A DNA stretch of 41,070 nucleotides from DATKYK01 sp034430255 (GTDB lineage: Bacteria > Chloroflexota > Dehalococcoidia > E44-bin15), in contig DAOUEU010000048.1 in the NCBI GenBank assembly GCA_034430255.1, forward strand, positions 1 through 41,070, written 5' to 3'. Shown here one piece after another: positions 1 through 9,499 of this stretch. Both the position numbers and the translations under genes were made by a program. The notes below the pieces were generated by a model that saw nothing but the letters and a program-made list of their open reading frames with translations, ran no database searches and was not told where the DNA came from. Each line of letters starts with the position of its first letter. The stretch's first letter is position 1.

Positions 1-1
1 C

Positions 2-259
2 CTTTTATATAGTAGCCTTGTCGAGATGGGCTTCTCTACGGTAAAACCAACGGGTGCCTTCTATATATTCCCCAGGTCGCCTATTGAGGATGACGCAGCT
101 TTCGTCAAGGAGCTGCAAAACTATAATATACTGGTGGTGCCGGGGAGGGGGTTTGGTGCTCCCGGATACTTCCGCATTTCATACTGCGTGGAGGACTGGG
201 TTATAGAGGGGTCGTTGCCAGGGTTTATGGCAGCGGCCGAGAAATTTGGCCTTTACTAG
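2..259 (+). CDS. Aminotransferase class I/II, C-terminal fragment (5' end outside window)
   Basis: The reading frame is open from base 2 and ends at TAG 257-259, so only the last ~85 residues of a PLP-dependent aminotransferase are present. The tail reads like the small domain of aspartate/aromatic aminotransferases: KPTGAFYIFP, then LVVPGRGFG, then GYFRISYCV. In this family the Arg of the last motif binds the substrate alpha-carboxylate. An internal ATG at 26 is not the true start. It is convergent with the ferredoxin gene, 30 bases away, with no obvious hairpin between them. An amino acid aminotransferase here would supply the 2-oxoacids used by the IorAB enzyme encoded further right; that link is inference. 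Substrate specificity cannot be read from this fragment. Confidence 0.88.
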   Translation, partial: LLYSSLVEMGFSTVKPTGAFYIFPRSPIEDDAAFVKELQNYNILVVPGRGFGAPGYFRISYCVEDWVIEGSLPGFMAAAEKFGLY

Positions 260-289
260 CTTTAAACCACGCTGTGCTGGTACATCTGC

Positions 290-754
290 TTATAGTAAGG
301 ACTTGGCAGCTTCCACCCGCGCGTTCTGGGCTTCGATCTCCAGTGTTGACACCTTGAGTGCTTCCCTGGGGCACAGCTCCACGCATTTTGGCTGAGAGCG
401 CCCCTCGCATAGATCGCATAGCACCACCGACTTGGTGGAGCGATTCAGGACGATAGCGCCGAAATCACAGGCCTCTATACACCAGCCACACCCGGTGCAG
501 CGCATCTTGTCAACGCGAATGACGTTGTTCGCTTCGTCTAACTCTAGCGCTTCGCGGGGACAGGCTTCTATGCATGGTGTGTTCTCACAGAAACGACAGG
601 CTATACTTACGGCCATGCTTTCATCAATGTGTACCAGATGAATACGGGACAGCTCGGGGCAGAAGACACCCTCCTTTTCTGCCGAGCAAACCATCTCGCA
701 GAGCCCGCACCCGCTGCAAAGCTCAGGGTCACAGGTTATATACCTGCGTTCCAT
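290..754 (-). CDS. Polyferredoxin with four [4Fe-4S] sites, partner of AOR
   Basis: A 154-residue iron-sulfur protein of the HycB/DmsB/CooF type. Four cysteine clusters are visible: C13-C16-C19-C23, C53-C56-C61-C65, C86-C89-C92-C96 and C113-C116-C124-C128, so up to four cubane clusters are expected. There is no signal peptide or membrane segment, so it should act in the cytoplasm. Its ATG lies inside the 3' end of the aldehyde oxidoreductase gene (26-base overlap), so translational coupling is likely. By analogy with AOR-associated ferredoxin subunits it probably carries electrons from the tungsten/molybdenum enzyme to another acceptor. It is the last gene of the minus-strand run. Confidence 0.9.
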   Translation of the reverse strand: MERRYITCDPELCSGCGLCEMVCSAEKEGVFCPELSRIHLVHIDESMAVSIACRFCENTPCIEACPREALELDEANNVIRVDKMRCTGCGWCIEACDFGAIVLNRSTKSVVLCDLCEGRSQPKCVELCPREALKVSTLEIEAQNARVEAAKSLL

Positions 755-2612
755 ACTCTAATCCTTTCCACGGCGCGATGGGATCCTCGATCCCCAATGC
801 CCGCAGTTTCTCATCCGGTATCAGGCCTTCAGCGGTCCAGCCCCGGGCCTGGTAGTAATCATCGATCATGAGCCTGAGCTCGGCCTCGGTCAGCACCGTG
901 CCCTTTCCCTCGCCCTCTGTTATGGGATCGCTGAACAGACGGGGCGCCAGCCAGTCATCACCGGGTTTCCACCCTTCACGGATGTTAAAGGCTTTCTTTA
1001 TGTTGTTTATGCGCTCACCTGCACCCTTCAGCTCGGCCGGGGTCATATCCAGACCTGTTGCCTGTTTGTAGAGGTTGGCAGCCTCGGTATAGAAATCGCC
1101 GAAGCACTTTCGGATGAACTTGCAGATAATTAGTGAGTCGAGAACAGCAGCGAAATCCTCCTTTTCCTTCACCATGGAGCCTCTCCCCGGTTCACCCTTG
1201 AACCTGTCTACCTCTCCGGACATATCCACTTCGTAGGCGGGGGAGCGGTTGTGGCATGCACCCCTGAGACCTACGGCGAACCCCAAGGCTAAGGTCTTCA
1301 TAGCTCTGGGATCGTAGCCTGGAAACTCAAGGCCCTTGCCATGCATCGCCCAGTGCTCCGAGTTTCGCCCCAGGTTGGAGGAAGCGATTCTAACACCATC
1401 AGCCAGCAGGTTTCCAATACCGCTGCGTTCGCCGATCTTCGGTATGACCTCTACCAGAGCGCTGTGATTGCCGAAGGTGAGGTCTATGCCCTCTGTATCC
1501 TCCTTGGTCAGCAGGCCCTTCTCAAAGCATTCCATGGCCCAGGCTATACAACTTCCGGTACTGATGGTATCTATGCCGTAGTAGTCACACAGCTCTGCTG
1601 CCTTCAGTATGCCCGGTATGTGGTCCACGCCGCAAAGCGGCCCCAGGGCGTAGAGCGATTCGTAGTCAAGCTCCCACTGTGTTCCTGCATAGTCTCCCTC
1701 TGCCACCTTGTATATGTGACCACATGCCACCGGACAGGTGGCGCAGGCCATCACCTTGGTAAGGTAGTGCTCGGCCAGGTATTCGCCGCTTATACTTTCC
1801 GCCTTTTCGAAGCTGGACTGCTGGAAGTTTCTCGTTGGCAGTGCCGATAAGCCGTTTAGCACCAGAATATTTGCCGGTGTCCCCAGTACGCGGTATTTTT
1901 CCGTGTCCGGCCCCTCGGCCTTATGAATTATGTCAATACTTATCCTCTCAACCTCATCCATGCTGTAAACTTTTATTGGCCTGGTACCACGCAGGGCAAT
2001 CGCCTTGAGCTTCTTGGAGCCCATTACCGCACCTGTCCCTGTCCTCCCTGCCTGCCGGTTACTATCGTTGGTTATACAGGCATATCGAACCAGATTCTCA
2101 CCGCCGGGACCGATGGAGGCAACTTTCACCCGATCGTCTCCGATATGTCTCCTGATATAGTGCTCGGTCTCAGGGCTTCCCTTTCCCCACAGGTGCTCCG
2201 CTTTCTTGAAGTGAACGATGTCATTATCTATGAAAAGATAGGTGGGTGATGCTGCCGCTCCGGTTATGACGATAGCATCGAATCCGCTTCTCTTTAACGC
2301 TTGGGACCAGAAGCTGGAGGAGAGGGAATCACCAATAAGTCCAGTCAGTGGTGACTTGGTTGCTATGGCGTGCTTGTTGGAGGTGGGTATGATGGTGCCA
2401 GCCAGGGCGCTAGTGGCAAACACCAGAGGGTTATGGGGGGAAAGTGCATCCGAACCGGCTGGTAAGTACTGGTAAAGCAGGCGCGTTGCCAGTCCAATGC
2501 CCCCCAGATAGCCCTTTAGCAGTGATGGGCTGAGCTCCTCAACCCTTACCTCCTGTGTGGTTAAATCGATTATGAGGATTTTCCCGTGGTATAAATACAA
2601 ATCAGCCTCCAT
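729..2612 (-). CDS. aor: Aldehyde:ferredoxin oxidoreductase (tungsten/molybdopterin enzyme)
   Basis: 627 residues, the usual AOR length. These enzymes oxidise aldehydes to carboxylic acids (or run in reverse) with ferredoxin, using a tungsto-bispterin and one [4Fe-4S] cluster. The cluster motif CATCPVAC lies at about 290-297 and the distal Cys at about 497 (LIICKF), close to the spacing of the Pyrococcus furiosus enzyme. N-terminal YLGGIGLATRLLY and central GIDTISTG match pterin-binding signatures of the family. ACHNRSPAYE is the conserved stretch before the last Cys. The chosen ATG gives the typical N-terminus GKILIIDLTT. Beside IorAB and PaaK it probably handles aryl or branched-chain aldehydes, but substrate range cannot be decided from sequence. 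Confidence 0.93.
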   Translation of the reverse strand: MEADLYLYHGKILIIDLTTQEVRVEELSPSLLKGYLGGIGLATRLLYQYLPAGSDALSPHNPLVFATSALAGTIIPTSNKHAIATKSPLTGLIGDSLSSSFWSQALKRSGFDAIVITGAAASPTYLFIDNDIVHFKKAEHLWGKGSPETEHYIRRHIGDDRVKVASIGPGGENLVRYACITNDSNRQAGRTGTGAVMGSKKLKAIALRGTRPIKVYSMDEVERISIDIIHKAEGPDTEKYRVLGTPANILVLNGLSALPTRNFQQSSFEKAESISGEYLAEHYLTKVMACATCPVACGHIYKVAEGDYAGTQWELDYESLYALGPLCGVDHIPGILKAAELCDYYGIDTISTGSCIAWAMECFEKGLLTKEDTEGIDLTFGNHSALVEVIPKIGERSGIGNLLADGVRIASSNLGRNSEHWAMHGKGLEFPGYDPRAMKTLALGFAVGLRGACHNRSPAYEVDMSGEVDRFKGEPGRGSMVKEKEDFAAVLDSLIICKFIRKCFGDFYTEAANLYKQATGLDMTPAELKGAGERINNIKKAFNIREGWKPGDDWLAPRLFSDPITEGEGKGTVLTEAELRLMIDDYYQARGWTAEGLIPDEKLRALGIEDPIAPWKGLEYGTQVYNL

Positions 2613-2639
2613 ATTGAACCTGGCTTCCCTTGCCCGGTC

Positions 2640-3038
2640 TTACCCTGCTCCCAGAACCTCCTCCGCCTTTTCCAGGTTATCCGGTTTGAGTACCACCAGC
2701 GCCCGGTTCTCTCCAGCCTGCCCGATGTAGGCGTAGAAGTACTTGATGTTGATACCGGCCTCGGCCATTGGCTTGGCCACGCTGCTTAGCAGCCCGCCGG
2801 GGACATCGGGTATATAAGCGCTCAGCATCCAGTCTACACGAGTGGTGAAACCGGATTGCCGCAGCGCCTCAAGCCCTTTATCCGGATTATCCAGAACCAT
2901 GCGCACTATGCCAAACTCCGCAGTATCGCTTACTGATAGGGCGTGTATGTTGACCTCTTCTCTCTGGAGGGCTTCGAGGATGGATTCTAGCCGACCTGCC
3001 TCGTTCTCCACAAAAACGGAAACCTGCTTTATTCTCAT
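2640..3038 (-). CDS. Tandem ACT-domain amino acid-binding protein
   Basis: 132 residues made of two ACT domains, roughly 1-70 and 71-132. The first begins VSVFVENEAGRLESILEAL and the second DVPGGLLSSVAKPMAEAGIN; these are classic ACT beta-alpha-beta starts with Gly at the ligand-binding turn. No catalytic domain is attached, so it is probably a stand-alone amino-acid sensor or allosteric partner. Small ACT proteins of this kind commonly sit beside phenylacetate-CoA ligase and IOR genes in anaerobes, as here. The ATG is preceded by a strong GGGAGG site seven bases upstream. Function beyond ligand binding is unknown. Confidence 0.88.
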   Translation of the reverse strand: MRIKQVSVFVENEAGRLESILEALQREEVNIHALSVSDTAEFGIVRMVLDNPDKGLEALRQSGFTTRVDWMLSAYIPDVPGGLLSSVAKPMAEAGINIKYFYAYIGQAGENRALVVLKPDNLEKAEEVLGAG

Positions 3039-3201
3039 ATCCGATTTCCTCCCTTAGCCTTTATGTTGCTGGTAACTGATTAAATAGTCTTAATGAACTG
3101 CAAACAGGGCATTTAAAAACTCGAAATACTAAGCTCTAAATACTAAACAAAGTAAAATTCTAATTCTCAAAAGACAAAACCGAAGGCTGGAAATGTTCTG
3201 A

Positions 3202-4506
3202 TTATAGATCGCTCCGGTCTACTACCCTTTTGGCTTTTCCTTCAGTGCGTTCGATGGTCCTGGGCTCCACCAGTTTGATACTGGCTGAGATGCCCAGCAC
3301 GCTGTCCATCTCGGAGCGGAGCCTCTTCTCCAGGCCTTCCATCTTCTGCATCTCATCGGAGAACACCTGCTCGGAGACCTCGACCCATATCTCCAGTTCG
3401 TCGGACTTGAATGCGTGCTGGCGGTCAACAACTATCAGGTAATGCGGTTCCACCCCCTCAACATCGAGAAGCACGCTCTCTATCTGTGAGGGGAAAACGT
3501 TTATCCCCTTAACGATTAACATATCATCGCTTCGTCCGGTTACCCGCGACATCCTTGCCGAGGTTCGACCGCACTGGCAGGGCTCCACATTCAGGCTGAC
3601 AATGTCCCTGGTGCGGAACCTGATTACCGGCTGGGCTTCCTTGGTAAGTGTTGTTATTACCAGCTCACCTTCTTTCCCGTAGGGCAGCTGCTCCCCGCTC
3701 TCAGGATCGATGGTCTCAACCAGGAAATGATCTTCGGCGATATGCATTCCGCACTTGTAAGGACACTCTACCGACACTCCTGGCCCGATGATCTCGGTCA
3801 AACCATAAATATTAATAGCAGTGATGCCGAGCCTATCCTCTATATCTCTCCTCATCTGTTCGGACCAGGGCTCGGCACCGAGTACGCCCAGGCGGAGGCT
3901 GGTATCGCGCAGGTCGATGCCCATGTCCTTGGCGGTTTCGTGAAGGATGAGCGCATAGGAGGGGGTACAGGTGATGACAGTGGTACCTAGGTCCTGCAAC
4001 AGGAGAAGCTGGCGCTTGGTGTTTCCACTGCTGGTGGGGATTGCCATGGCTCCGAGGCGTTCAGCGCCGTAATGAAAACCTAGACCACCGGTAAACAACC
4101 CGTAGCCGTAGGCGTTCTGTAAAATATCTTCTTTGGTGGTGCCGGCGGTAGCTAAGGAGCGAGCCATTATCTCTGACCACGTATCGACATCGTGCTGGGT
4201 ATAGGGTGCGATTACTGGCTTGCCCGTTGTGCCGCTTGAGGCGTGGATCCGTACTACCTGCTCCAGTGGGACCATCATAAGCCCGTAGGGATAGTTATCA
4301 CGGAAGTCCAGCTTGCTTGTGAACGGCAGCCTGCTCAAATCAGCCAGGGTCTTGATATCATCCGGGGTGACCCCTTTTTCCTTGAAAGCTCGACGGTAAA
4401 AGGGTACCTTGTTGTAAACCTCGCTGACCTTAAGCTTCAGGCGCTCCAGTTGAAGCCGCTCCAGGTCCGCTCTCGGCATTTTTTCGTGTTCAGGGTCGCG
4501 AATCAT
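3202..4506 (-). CDS. paaK: Phenylacetate-CoA ligase (AMP-forming)
   Basis: 434 residues, the normal PaaK length. It activates aryl-acetate to aryl-acetyl-CoA with ATP, giving AMP and pyrophosphate. The phosphate-binding loop SSGTTGKP is at 90-97, YGLTE at 234-238, and the C-terminal TGRSDDMLIVKGINVFPSQ carries the hinge and CoA-half residues. The start overlaps the iorB end by 17 bases and has an AAAGGAG site inside iorB, so PaaK and IOR are likely co-translated. Anaerobes that ferment amino acids often pair PaaK with IorAB. It may act on aryl acids other than phenylacetate. Confidence 0.93.
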   Translation of the reverse strand: MIRDPEHEKMPRADLERLQLERLKLKVSEVYNKVPFYRRAFKEKGVTPDDIKTLADLSRLPFTSKLDFRDNYPYGLMMVPLEQVVRIHASSGTTGKPVIAPYTQHDVDTWSEIMARSLATAGTTKEDILQNAYGYGLFTGGLGFHYGAERLGAMAIPTSSGNTKRQLLLLQDLGTTVITCTPSYALILHETAKDMGIDLRDTSLRLGVLGAEPWSEQMRRDIEDRLGITAINIYGLTEIIGPGVSVECPYKCGMHIAEDHFLVETIDPESGEQLPYGKEGELVITTLTKEAQPVIRFRTRDIVSLNVEPCQCGRTSARMSRVTGRSDDMLIVKGINVFPSQIESVLLDVEGVEPHYLIVVDRQHAFKSDELEIWVEVSEQVFSDEMQKMEGLEKRLRSEMDSVLGISASIKLVEPRTIERTEGKAKRVVDRSDL

Positions 4507-5116
4507 TATTGCTCTCCTTTGCCCTTATGATTGAATTTGCCTCATCCGCACCACGGGTGAAAGCTTCAATGCTGGATTCCAGGAACCTGGGCGGTAGCCT
4601 ACGGCGCATAGTCTCAGTCCAGGCCTCTTTTTCCAGTTCTAGGAATACGGATAAGGAACCCAGCATCACCATATTGAGTGCCCTGGGATTTCCTGCCTCA
4701 ATCGCAATTCTGTTTGCCGGAATCAGGTATATCTGGTGGGTGTGTTGGGACAGAATCCCTTCGATTTCCTCCCAGCTCGGGTATGACATGGTGCTGCCCA
4801 CGACCGATACCGGGACAACGGTGACATCGGCGACTATAGCTACTCCGCTGGACTTCAGGTAGGGTGCCCACCGCGCTGCCTCCAGTTGTTCGAAACCGAT
4901 TAAGAAATCCACATTCCCTTTCTTGATCATAGGGGAGAAGACCTGCCTGCCCCAGCGGACGTGGCTCACAACGCTCCCGCCCCGCTGCGCCATACCCAGT
5001 GTGTCTGACTTCTTGACGTCGTACCCGTTGTTCATGCCGATCTCACCCATGCCGTCGCTGGCCAGGATGACCCCCTGGCCACCGACACCCACCATCAGCA
5101 CGTTTACGTCCCTCAT
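4490..5116 (-). CDS. iorB: Indolepyruvate:ferredoxin oxidoreductase, beta subunit
   Basis: About 208 residues from the ATG at 5116, which overlaps the iorA stop by one base (TAATG). A longer frame to 5203 exists, but its extra residues lie inside iorA and are unlike the family. The N-terminus MRDVNVLMVGVGGQG is the gamma-type domain of 2-oxoacid:ferredoxin oxidoreductases. KSDTLGMAQRGGSVVSHVRW is the signature of IorB. With IorA it decarboxylates aryl pyruvates to aryl-acetyl-CoA and reduces ferredoxin in the cytoplasm. Confidence 0.93.
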   Translation of the reverse strand: MRDVNVLMVGVGGQGVILASDGMGEIGMNNGYDVKKSDTLGMAQRGGSVVSHVRWGRQVFSPMIKKGNVDFLIGFEQLEAARWAPYLKSSGVAIVADVTVVPVSVVGSTMSYPSWEEIEGILSQHTHQIYLIPANRIAIEAGNPRALNMVMLGSLSVFLELEKEAWTETMRRRLPPRFLESSIEAFTRGADEANSIIRAKESNNDSRP

Positions 5117-6945
5117 TACTTGCTTTCCGAAATTGCCTCTTCGGGACAGACCTGAGCGCAGATACCACAACCGGAGCCTACGCACAGGCTGGCGTCTATC
5201 CACGCCTTGTCGCCGGAGACGGATATGGCGGGGCAGCCGATGCGCAGACAGGCATAGCAGCTATTGCACTTCTCGCTGTCTACCTTGAATGGCTTTCCCG
5301 ATGATTTGACACGTAGCGGACAGGGTCCCCGGGCTATAATGACCGAGGGTTCGTCGTTCTCAATGCACCGGCTTAAGGTGGACTCGATAAGCGCCAGATC
5401 GAAGGCATCGACTACGTTGACATCGTTAACCCCGATCCCCCGCGCCAGCGCCTCCAGTTTTACCTTACCGGCTTTGGTACCTTTGGCTGAGATGCCGGTC
5501 CCGGGATGACCCTGATGCCCGGTCATAGCGGTGGTTTCATTATCCAGGATTATTACAGTGGTACTTCCCTCATTGTAAACGACGTCGATAAGACCGGTTA
5601 TGCCCGAATGCATGAAGGTGGAGTCACCGATTACCGCTACGATCTTGTTTGGAACCCCCGCCTTTTCCAGCCCAAGCGCCTGTCCTATACTGGCGCCCAT
5701 GCAGGCGCAGGTGTCCAGAGCGAACAGGGGAGCATAGACACCTAGAGTATAGCACCCGATATCGCTGGTAGCAATAAGGCCACCTTTCTTTAGTTGCGTC
5801 GGTATTTTCCCTTTAAGGGATAGTTCTTCGCTGGGGTTAGGGTTGTAAAAGCCCAGTCTTCTCAGGGCAAACTCGGTAGCGATGTGGGGGCAGCCAGCAC
5901 AGAGCAGCGGCGGCCGTGGCGGCAGTTGCGGTGCTGGTCTCCTGGATTTAGGAGGAGGCTTGGGTGAAGCCGAGAGTAAACCTGCCTGAATAGCGCCGTC
6001 CTCAACTATCTCGGGGTTAAGCTCTCCTATTATGGGGATGAACTCCTTGCCCGTGACCGCAATCCCCAGGCGGCGCACCTCGTCTTCGATGTAAGGGTCC
6101 AGCTCCTCCACTACAACCACCCTCTCCACCTCCCGGGCGAACCTGCGAATCAGGTCAGCCGGGATAGGATAGATGGTGGTCAATTTGAGGTGGGAGGCAT
6201 CCCTGAATATCTCCCGGGCGTACTGGTATGCAACCCCATCGGATATCACCCCGAGCCTTCGGTCAGCCAGCAACATCTGGTTCAGGGGAAAGTCCTCCAC
6301 ATAGGCCTGCAGTTTTTTGATGCGCTCCTCCATGGCATGCCGCCTGACCCGGGCGTTTGAGGGAACCATCACGTATTTCTCTGGAGAGCGGATAAAACCG
6401 GGCTGTCTTAAATCGGCTTTCCGCTCCTTTGTTACATCGACCACGGTCTTGCAGTGAGATATGCGGGTGGTGGAGCGCAGCAGCACCGGTGTGTCGAATT
6501 CCTCGCTGATACTGAAGGCCCAATCCATGAGCTCGTAGGCTTCCAGGCTGTCGGTGGGCTCAAGCATGGGCACTTTGGCGATCCTGGCGAAGTGACGGTT
6601 GTCCTGCTCTCCCTGGGAGCTATGCTCCCCCGGGTCATCGCAGGAGACTATTACCAGCCCGCCGACAACACCTGTAGTAGAAACTGCGAAAAAGGGATCA
6701 GCGGCCACATTGAGCCCGACGTGCTTCATGGATACCAGGGCTCTTACACCGCCATAAGACGCTCCCATCCCCACCTCTAGGGCTACCTTTTCATTGGTTG
6801 ACCACTCGGCGTATACACCATCCATGCGGGCGATGTTTTCCAGTATCTCGGTGCTGGGTGTCCCGGGATAAGCGGTGGCTACCACCACGCCCGCGTGATA
6901 TGCTCCCAGGGCTATGGCTTCATTACCCGAAAGTAGCTTTTTCAT
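5116..6945 (-). CDS. iorA: Indolepyruvate:ferredoxin oxidoreductase, alpha subunit
   Basis: 609 residues, the usual IorA length. The pyrimidine-binding domain occupies about 1-300 (LLSGNEAIALGAYHAG; AYPGTPSTEI). A Pro-rich linker lies at about 328-348, followed by the TPP-binding domain from about 349. CAGCPH starts at 349, GDSTFMHSG is at 440-448 and DNETTAMTGHQ begins near 468. Two ferredoxin-type clusters close the protein (first Cys about 560, last about 600). The enzyme converts transaminated aromatic amino acids to aryl-acetyl-CoA, CO2 and reduced ferredoxin. It is followed by iorB and paaK with overlaps, and livF ends 45 bases upstream, so one long transcript with the importer is plausible. 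Confidence 0.95.
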   Translation of the reverse strand: MKKLLSGNEAIALGAYHAGVVVATAYPGTPSTEILENIARMDGVYAEWSTNEKVALEVGMGASYGGVRALVSMKHVGLNVAADPFFAVSTTGVVGGLVIVSCDDPGEHSSQGEQDNRHFARIAKVPMLEPTDSLEAYELMDWAFSISEEFDTPVLLRSTTRISHCKTVVDVTKERKADLRQPGFIRSPEKYVMVPSNARVRRHAMEERIKKLQAYVEDFPLNQMLLADRRLGVISDGVAYQYAREIFRDASHLKLTTIYPIPADLIRRFAREVERVVVVEELDPYIEDEVRRLGIAVTGKEFIPIIGELNPEIVEDGAIQAGLLSASPKPPPKSRRPAPQLPPRPPLLCAGCPHIATEFALRRLGFYNPNPSEELSLKGKIPTQLKKGGLIATSDIGCYTLGVYAPLFALDTCACMGASIGQALGLEKAGVPNKIVAVIGDSTFMHSGITGLIDVVYNEGSTTVIILDNETTAMTGHQGHPGTGISAKGTKAGKVKLEALARGIGVNDVNVVDAFDLALIESTLSRCIENDEPSVIIARGPCPLRVKSSGKPFKVDSEKCNSCYACLRIGCPAISVSGDKAWIDASLCVGSGCGICAQVCPEEAISESK

Positions 6946-6990
6946 GGTATATCATGCCATGTCTTCCTATTTTACCATGCCTGTGATAGC

Positions 6991-7749
6991 CTAGGCTACG
7001 CTCTTGCCCAGATATGCCTGCCTGATCCTGTCATCACCCAGGAGTTCCTTGGCGCTGCCCTCGATGGTAATTCGCCCCCTTTCCATAACATATCCACGGT
7101 CGGCAATCTTGAGCGCGGCAGCAGCATCCTGCTCCACCAGGAGTATGGTAATCCCCTCATCTCTCAGCCTGACTATAAGCTTCAGGATTTCCCTTACCAG
7201 TGTAGGCGCCAGTCCCAGGGAGGGCTCGTCCAGCAGAAGCATCCGGGGGGAGGACATTAGCGCTCGGGCGATAGCCAGCATCTGTTGCTCCCCACCGCTG
7301 AGGCTGCCTGCCTTCTGGTGCTGCCGTTCGCTGAGTATGGGGAAAAGCCGTAGTACCATTTCCAGAGTGGACTGAAAGGCAGGGCGACGCAGGAACCATC
7401 CGATATACCCCAGAGTGCTCAGCCGGCTGCGGGCACACTGGGAGTAGGCACCCATGGTCAGGTTGTCCTTCACCGACATGGCTCCGAAGAGCTCTCTTCC
7501 TTCGGGAATATAGGCCAGGCCGAGCCTCACTGTGCTGTGAGAGGCAAGTCCTGTAATCTGGTGGCTATCCAGCCAGATGCTGCCACTCTTAAGCGGAACC
7601 ACACCGAATATAGCGTTCAGCAGGCTGCTCTTGCCGGCCCCGTTGGCCCCCATGATGGTGACGATCTCGCCGTCGTTTACCACCAGGGAGACCTCTCTGA
7701 GCCCGGTTATGCGGCCGTAGGCTACAGATACGTTTTCAATCCTCAGCAT
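6991..7749 (-). CDS. livF: Branched-chain amino acid ABC transporter, ATPase LivF
   Basis: 252 residues from the ATG at 7749, which shares one base with the livG stop. A longer frame to 7857 has no LivF similarity in its extension. Walker A is MGANGAGKSS, the ABC signature LSGGEQQMLAIARAL, and Walker B MLLLDEPSLGLAP. The short C-terminus without an extra domain is typical of LivF. It pairs with LivG to energise the LivHM permease. This is the last of five liv genes and stands next to iorA, which supports import of substrates for the IOR pathway. Confidence 0.93.
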   Translation of the reverse strand: MLRIENVSVAYGRITGLREVSLVVNDGEIVTIMGANGAGKSSLLNAIFGVVPLKSGSIWLDSHQITGLASHSTVRLGLAYIPEGRELFGAMSVKDNLTMGAYSQCARSRLSTLGYIGWFLRRPAFQSTLEMVLRLFPILSERQHQKAGSLSGGEQQMLAIARALMSSPRMLLLDEPSLGLAPTLVREILKLIVRLRDEGITILLVEQDAAAALKIADRGYVMERGRITIEGSAKELLGDDRIRQAYLGKSVA

Positions 7750-8519
7750 CAGTCCGTCTCCTCCCCCAGGTAAGCGGAGATGACCCTCTGGTCCTTCTGA
7801 ACTTGAGCGGCGGTGCCCTCGGCTATCTTTTGTCCGCTGTCCAGCACGATGATCCATTCGGCAATGCCCATCACCAGCGGCATATCGTGCTCAACCAGTA
7901 TGACGCTGATCCCTGTTTCCCGGATGCGGTGGATGAGATCGCTCAGCTCCCGCTTCTCCAGCGTGTTCAGCCCGGCTCCGGGCTCATCCAGTAGAATAAG
8001 CCGTGGCTCTGTGGCCAGGGCCCGGGCAATGGTAAGGAGTTTTTGCTGGCCCAGCGGCAGGCTCATGGAATTCTGCCCGGCGAATGTTCCCAGTCCCACC
8101 ATGTTTAGGTATTTCATGGCGTTTAAGGAGATGGTCTCCTCCTCACGGTGAGCACGGGGAAGGCGGAGGGCAGCCCCCAGAAAGCCGTAGTGGCTGCGGG
8201 GGTGCTGGCCTGTCATTATGTTTTCTAGGACGGTCATATTCCCGAATAGGAGGACATTCTGAAAGGTGCGGGCGATGCCCAGCGACGCCCTCTTGTGTGC
8301 CGGAGCGCTTTTCAGCGGCTTGCCCTCAAACAGTATCTCGCCGTCACTCACCGGGTAGACGCCGGTGATAACGTTGAAAAGCGTGGTCTTACCCGCCCCG
8401 TTGGGGCCGATGATAGCCGAGATTGTTCCCGCCTCTATCGCCAGGTCCACTTTGTCCAGAGCTACGAGGCCCCCGAAGGCCTTGCTCAGGCTCCTGGTCT
8501 CCAGTATTGATTCTCTCAC
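7749..8519 (-). CDS. livG: Branched-chain amino acid ABC transporter, ATPase LivG
   Basis: 256 residues with a GTG start that overlaps the livM stop by four bases (GTGA). Walker A GPNGAGKTT and Walker B LILLDEPGAGLN are intact. The ABC signature is altered to LPLGQQ where LSGGQ or LSYGQQ is usual; LivG proteins do vary here, so this is probably not inactivating. The insert of about 20 residues after the Q-loop region (ending in LPRAHREEE) is typical of LivG compared with LivF. Confidence 0.93.
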   Translation of the reverse strand: MRESILETRSLSKAFGGLVALDKVDLAIEAGTISAIIGPNGAGKTTLFNVITGVYPVSDGEILFEGKPLKSAPAHKRASLGIARTFQNVLLFGNMTVLENIMTGQHPRSHYGFLGAALRLPRAHREEETISLNAMKYLNMVGLGTFAGQNSMSLPLGQQKLLTIARALATEPRLILLDEPGAGLNTLEKRELSDLIHRIRETGISVILVEHDMPLVMGIAEWIIVLDSGQKIAEGTAAQVQKDQRVISAYLGEETD

Positions 8520-9499
8520 GTTTCAGACCCTCTCTCAGCATACCTCAGTCGCCATCGCCCTATAAGCTCCTTGAGTTTGACAAAAAGACCTTCGGGCATG
8601 AAGATCATCACTATGATCAGGATGGCTCCATAGACAACAACATCCCATTCACCGAACCCGAGCAGCAGCTCGTCGCTCAGTATGCGAGTGGTGCCAGCCC
8701 CGAAGATGGCGCCCCAGATACTCGCCAGACCCCCTATCACCGCCATCACCACAAACTTGACCGAGGCGAGGAAGTCGAAGGGCTGGGGGCTGACGAAGCG
8801 TAGGTGGTGGACGAGGAGGCTTCCTGCCAGTGAGGCATAGACGGCGCTCAGCACGAAGATCTTTACCTTGAACCGGGCAACATTAATGCCTACCGACTCG
8901 GCGGCAGCCTCACTGCCGTGAATGGCCCTGAGTGCTCGGCCTGACCGCGACCTGACGATGTTCTGTGAGATAAAAAGCACAGCCAGGCAGAAGAACCAGA
9001 CAAGGAAATACCGTTTGAAGGAGGTATCGAAGATAAAACCGCCGATGGAAAGGTAGGGAATTCCTGCCATGCCATCGGGTCCGCCGGTGAACTGGCTGAG
9101 TTGCCCGAACAGTATCCACATAATAATTCCCAGACCCAGTGTGGCCATGGCTAAGTAGTTACCTCTGAGCCTGAGTATGGGATAGCCGATGACATAGGCA
9201 AAGGCTCCGGTAGCTATAGCTGCTATCAGCATTGCCAGCCAGGGGTTGACGCTATAGGTCTTGCTCAGGACGGCGGAGAAATAGGCGCCCAGGCCGTAGA
9301 AGGCAGCCTGTCCCAGAGATACCTGCCCGGTGTAGCCCATCAGGAGGCACAGCCCCACCGTGACCATGGTGCTGATGCCGATGAAGATCATGATGGTGGT
9401 GTAGTGACCCAGGAACCAATCGAAGGGTATCAATATCAGGAACGCCAGCAGGGCAGCAATCACCAGATAAACCCACTTACCCTTTACCATTGCCAGCAT
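8516..9499 (-). CDS. livM: Branched-chain amino acid ABC transporter, permease LivM
   Basis: 327 residues with about nine hydrophobic segments, so it is an inner-membrane permease. The LivM signature GQVSLGQAAFYGLGAY is present near residue 55. The EAA-like loop (GSEAAAESVGINVARFK) contacts the ATPases. The ATG at 9499 shares one base with the livH stop; an internal Met at residue 4 is an alternative start. It forms the channel with LivH. Confidence 0.93.
   Translation of the reverse strand: MLAMVKGKWVYLVIAALLAFLILIPFDWFLGHYTTIMIFIGISTMVTVGLCLLMGYTGQVSLGQAAFYGLGAYFSAVLSKTYSVNPWLAMLIAAIATGAFAYVIGYPILRLRGNYLAMATLGLGIIMWILFGQLSQFTGGPDGMAGIPYLSIGGFIFDTSFKRYFLVWFFCLAVLFISQNIVRSRSGRALRAIHGSEAAAESVGINVARFKVKIFVLSAVYASLAGSLLVHHLRFVSPQPFDFLASVKFVVMAVIGGLASIWGAIFGAGTTRILSDELLLGFGEWDVVVYGAILIIVMIFMPEGLFVKLKELIGRWRLRYAERGSET

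Noticed and set aside
1341..1850. Plus-strand frame of 169 codons
   Set aside because: Antisense to the AOR coding region, with no start signals.
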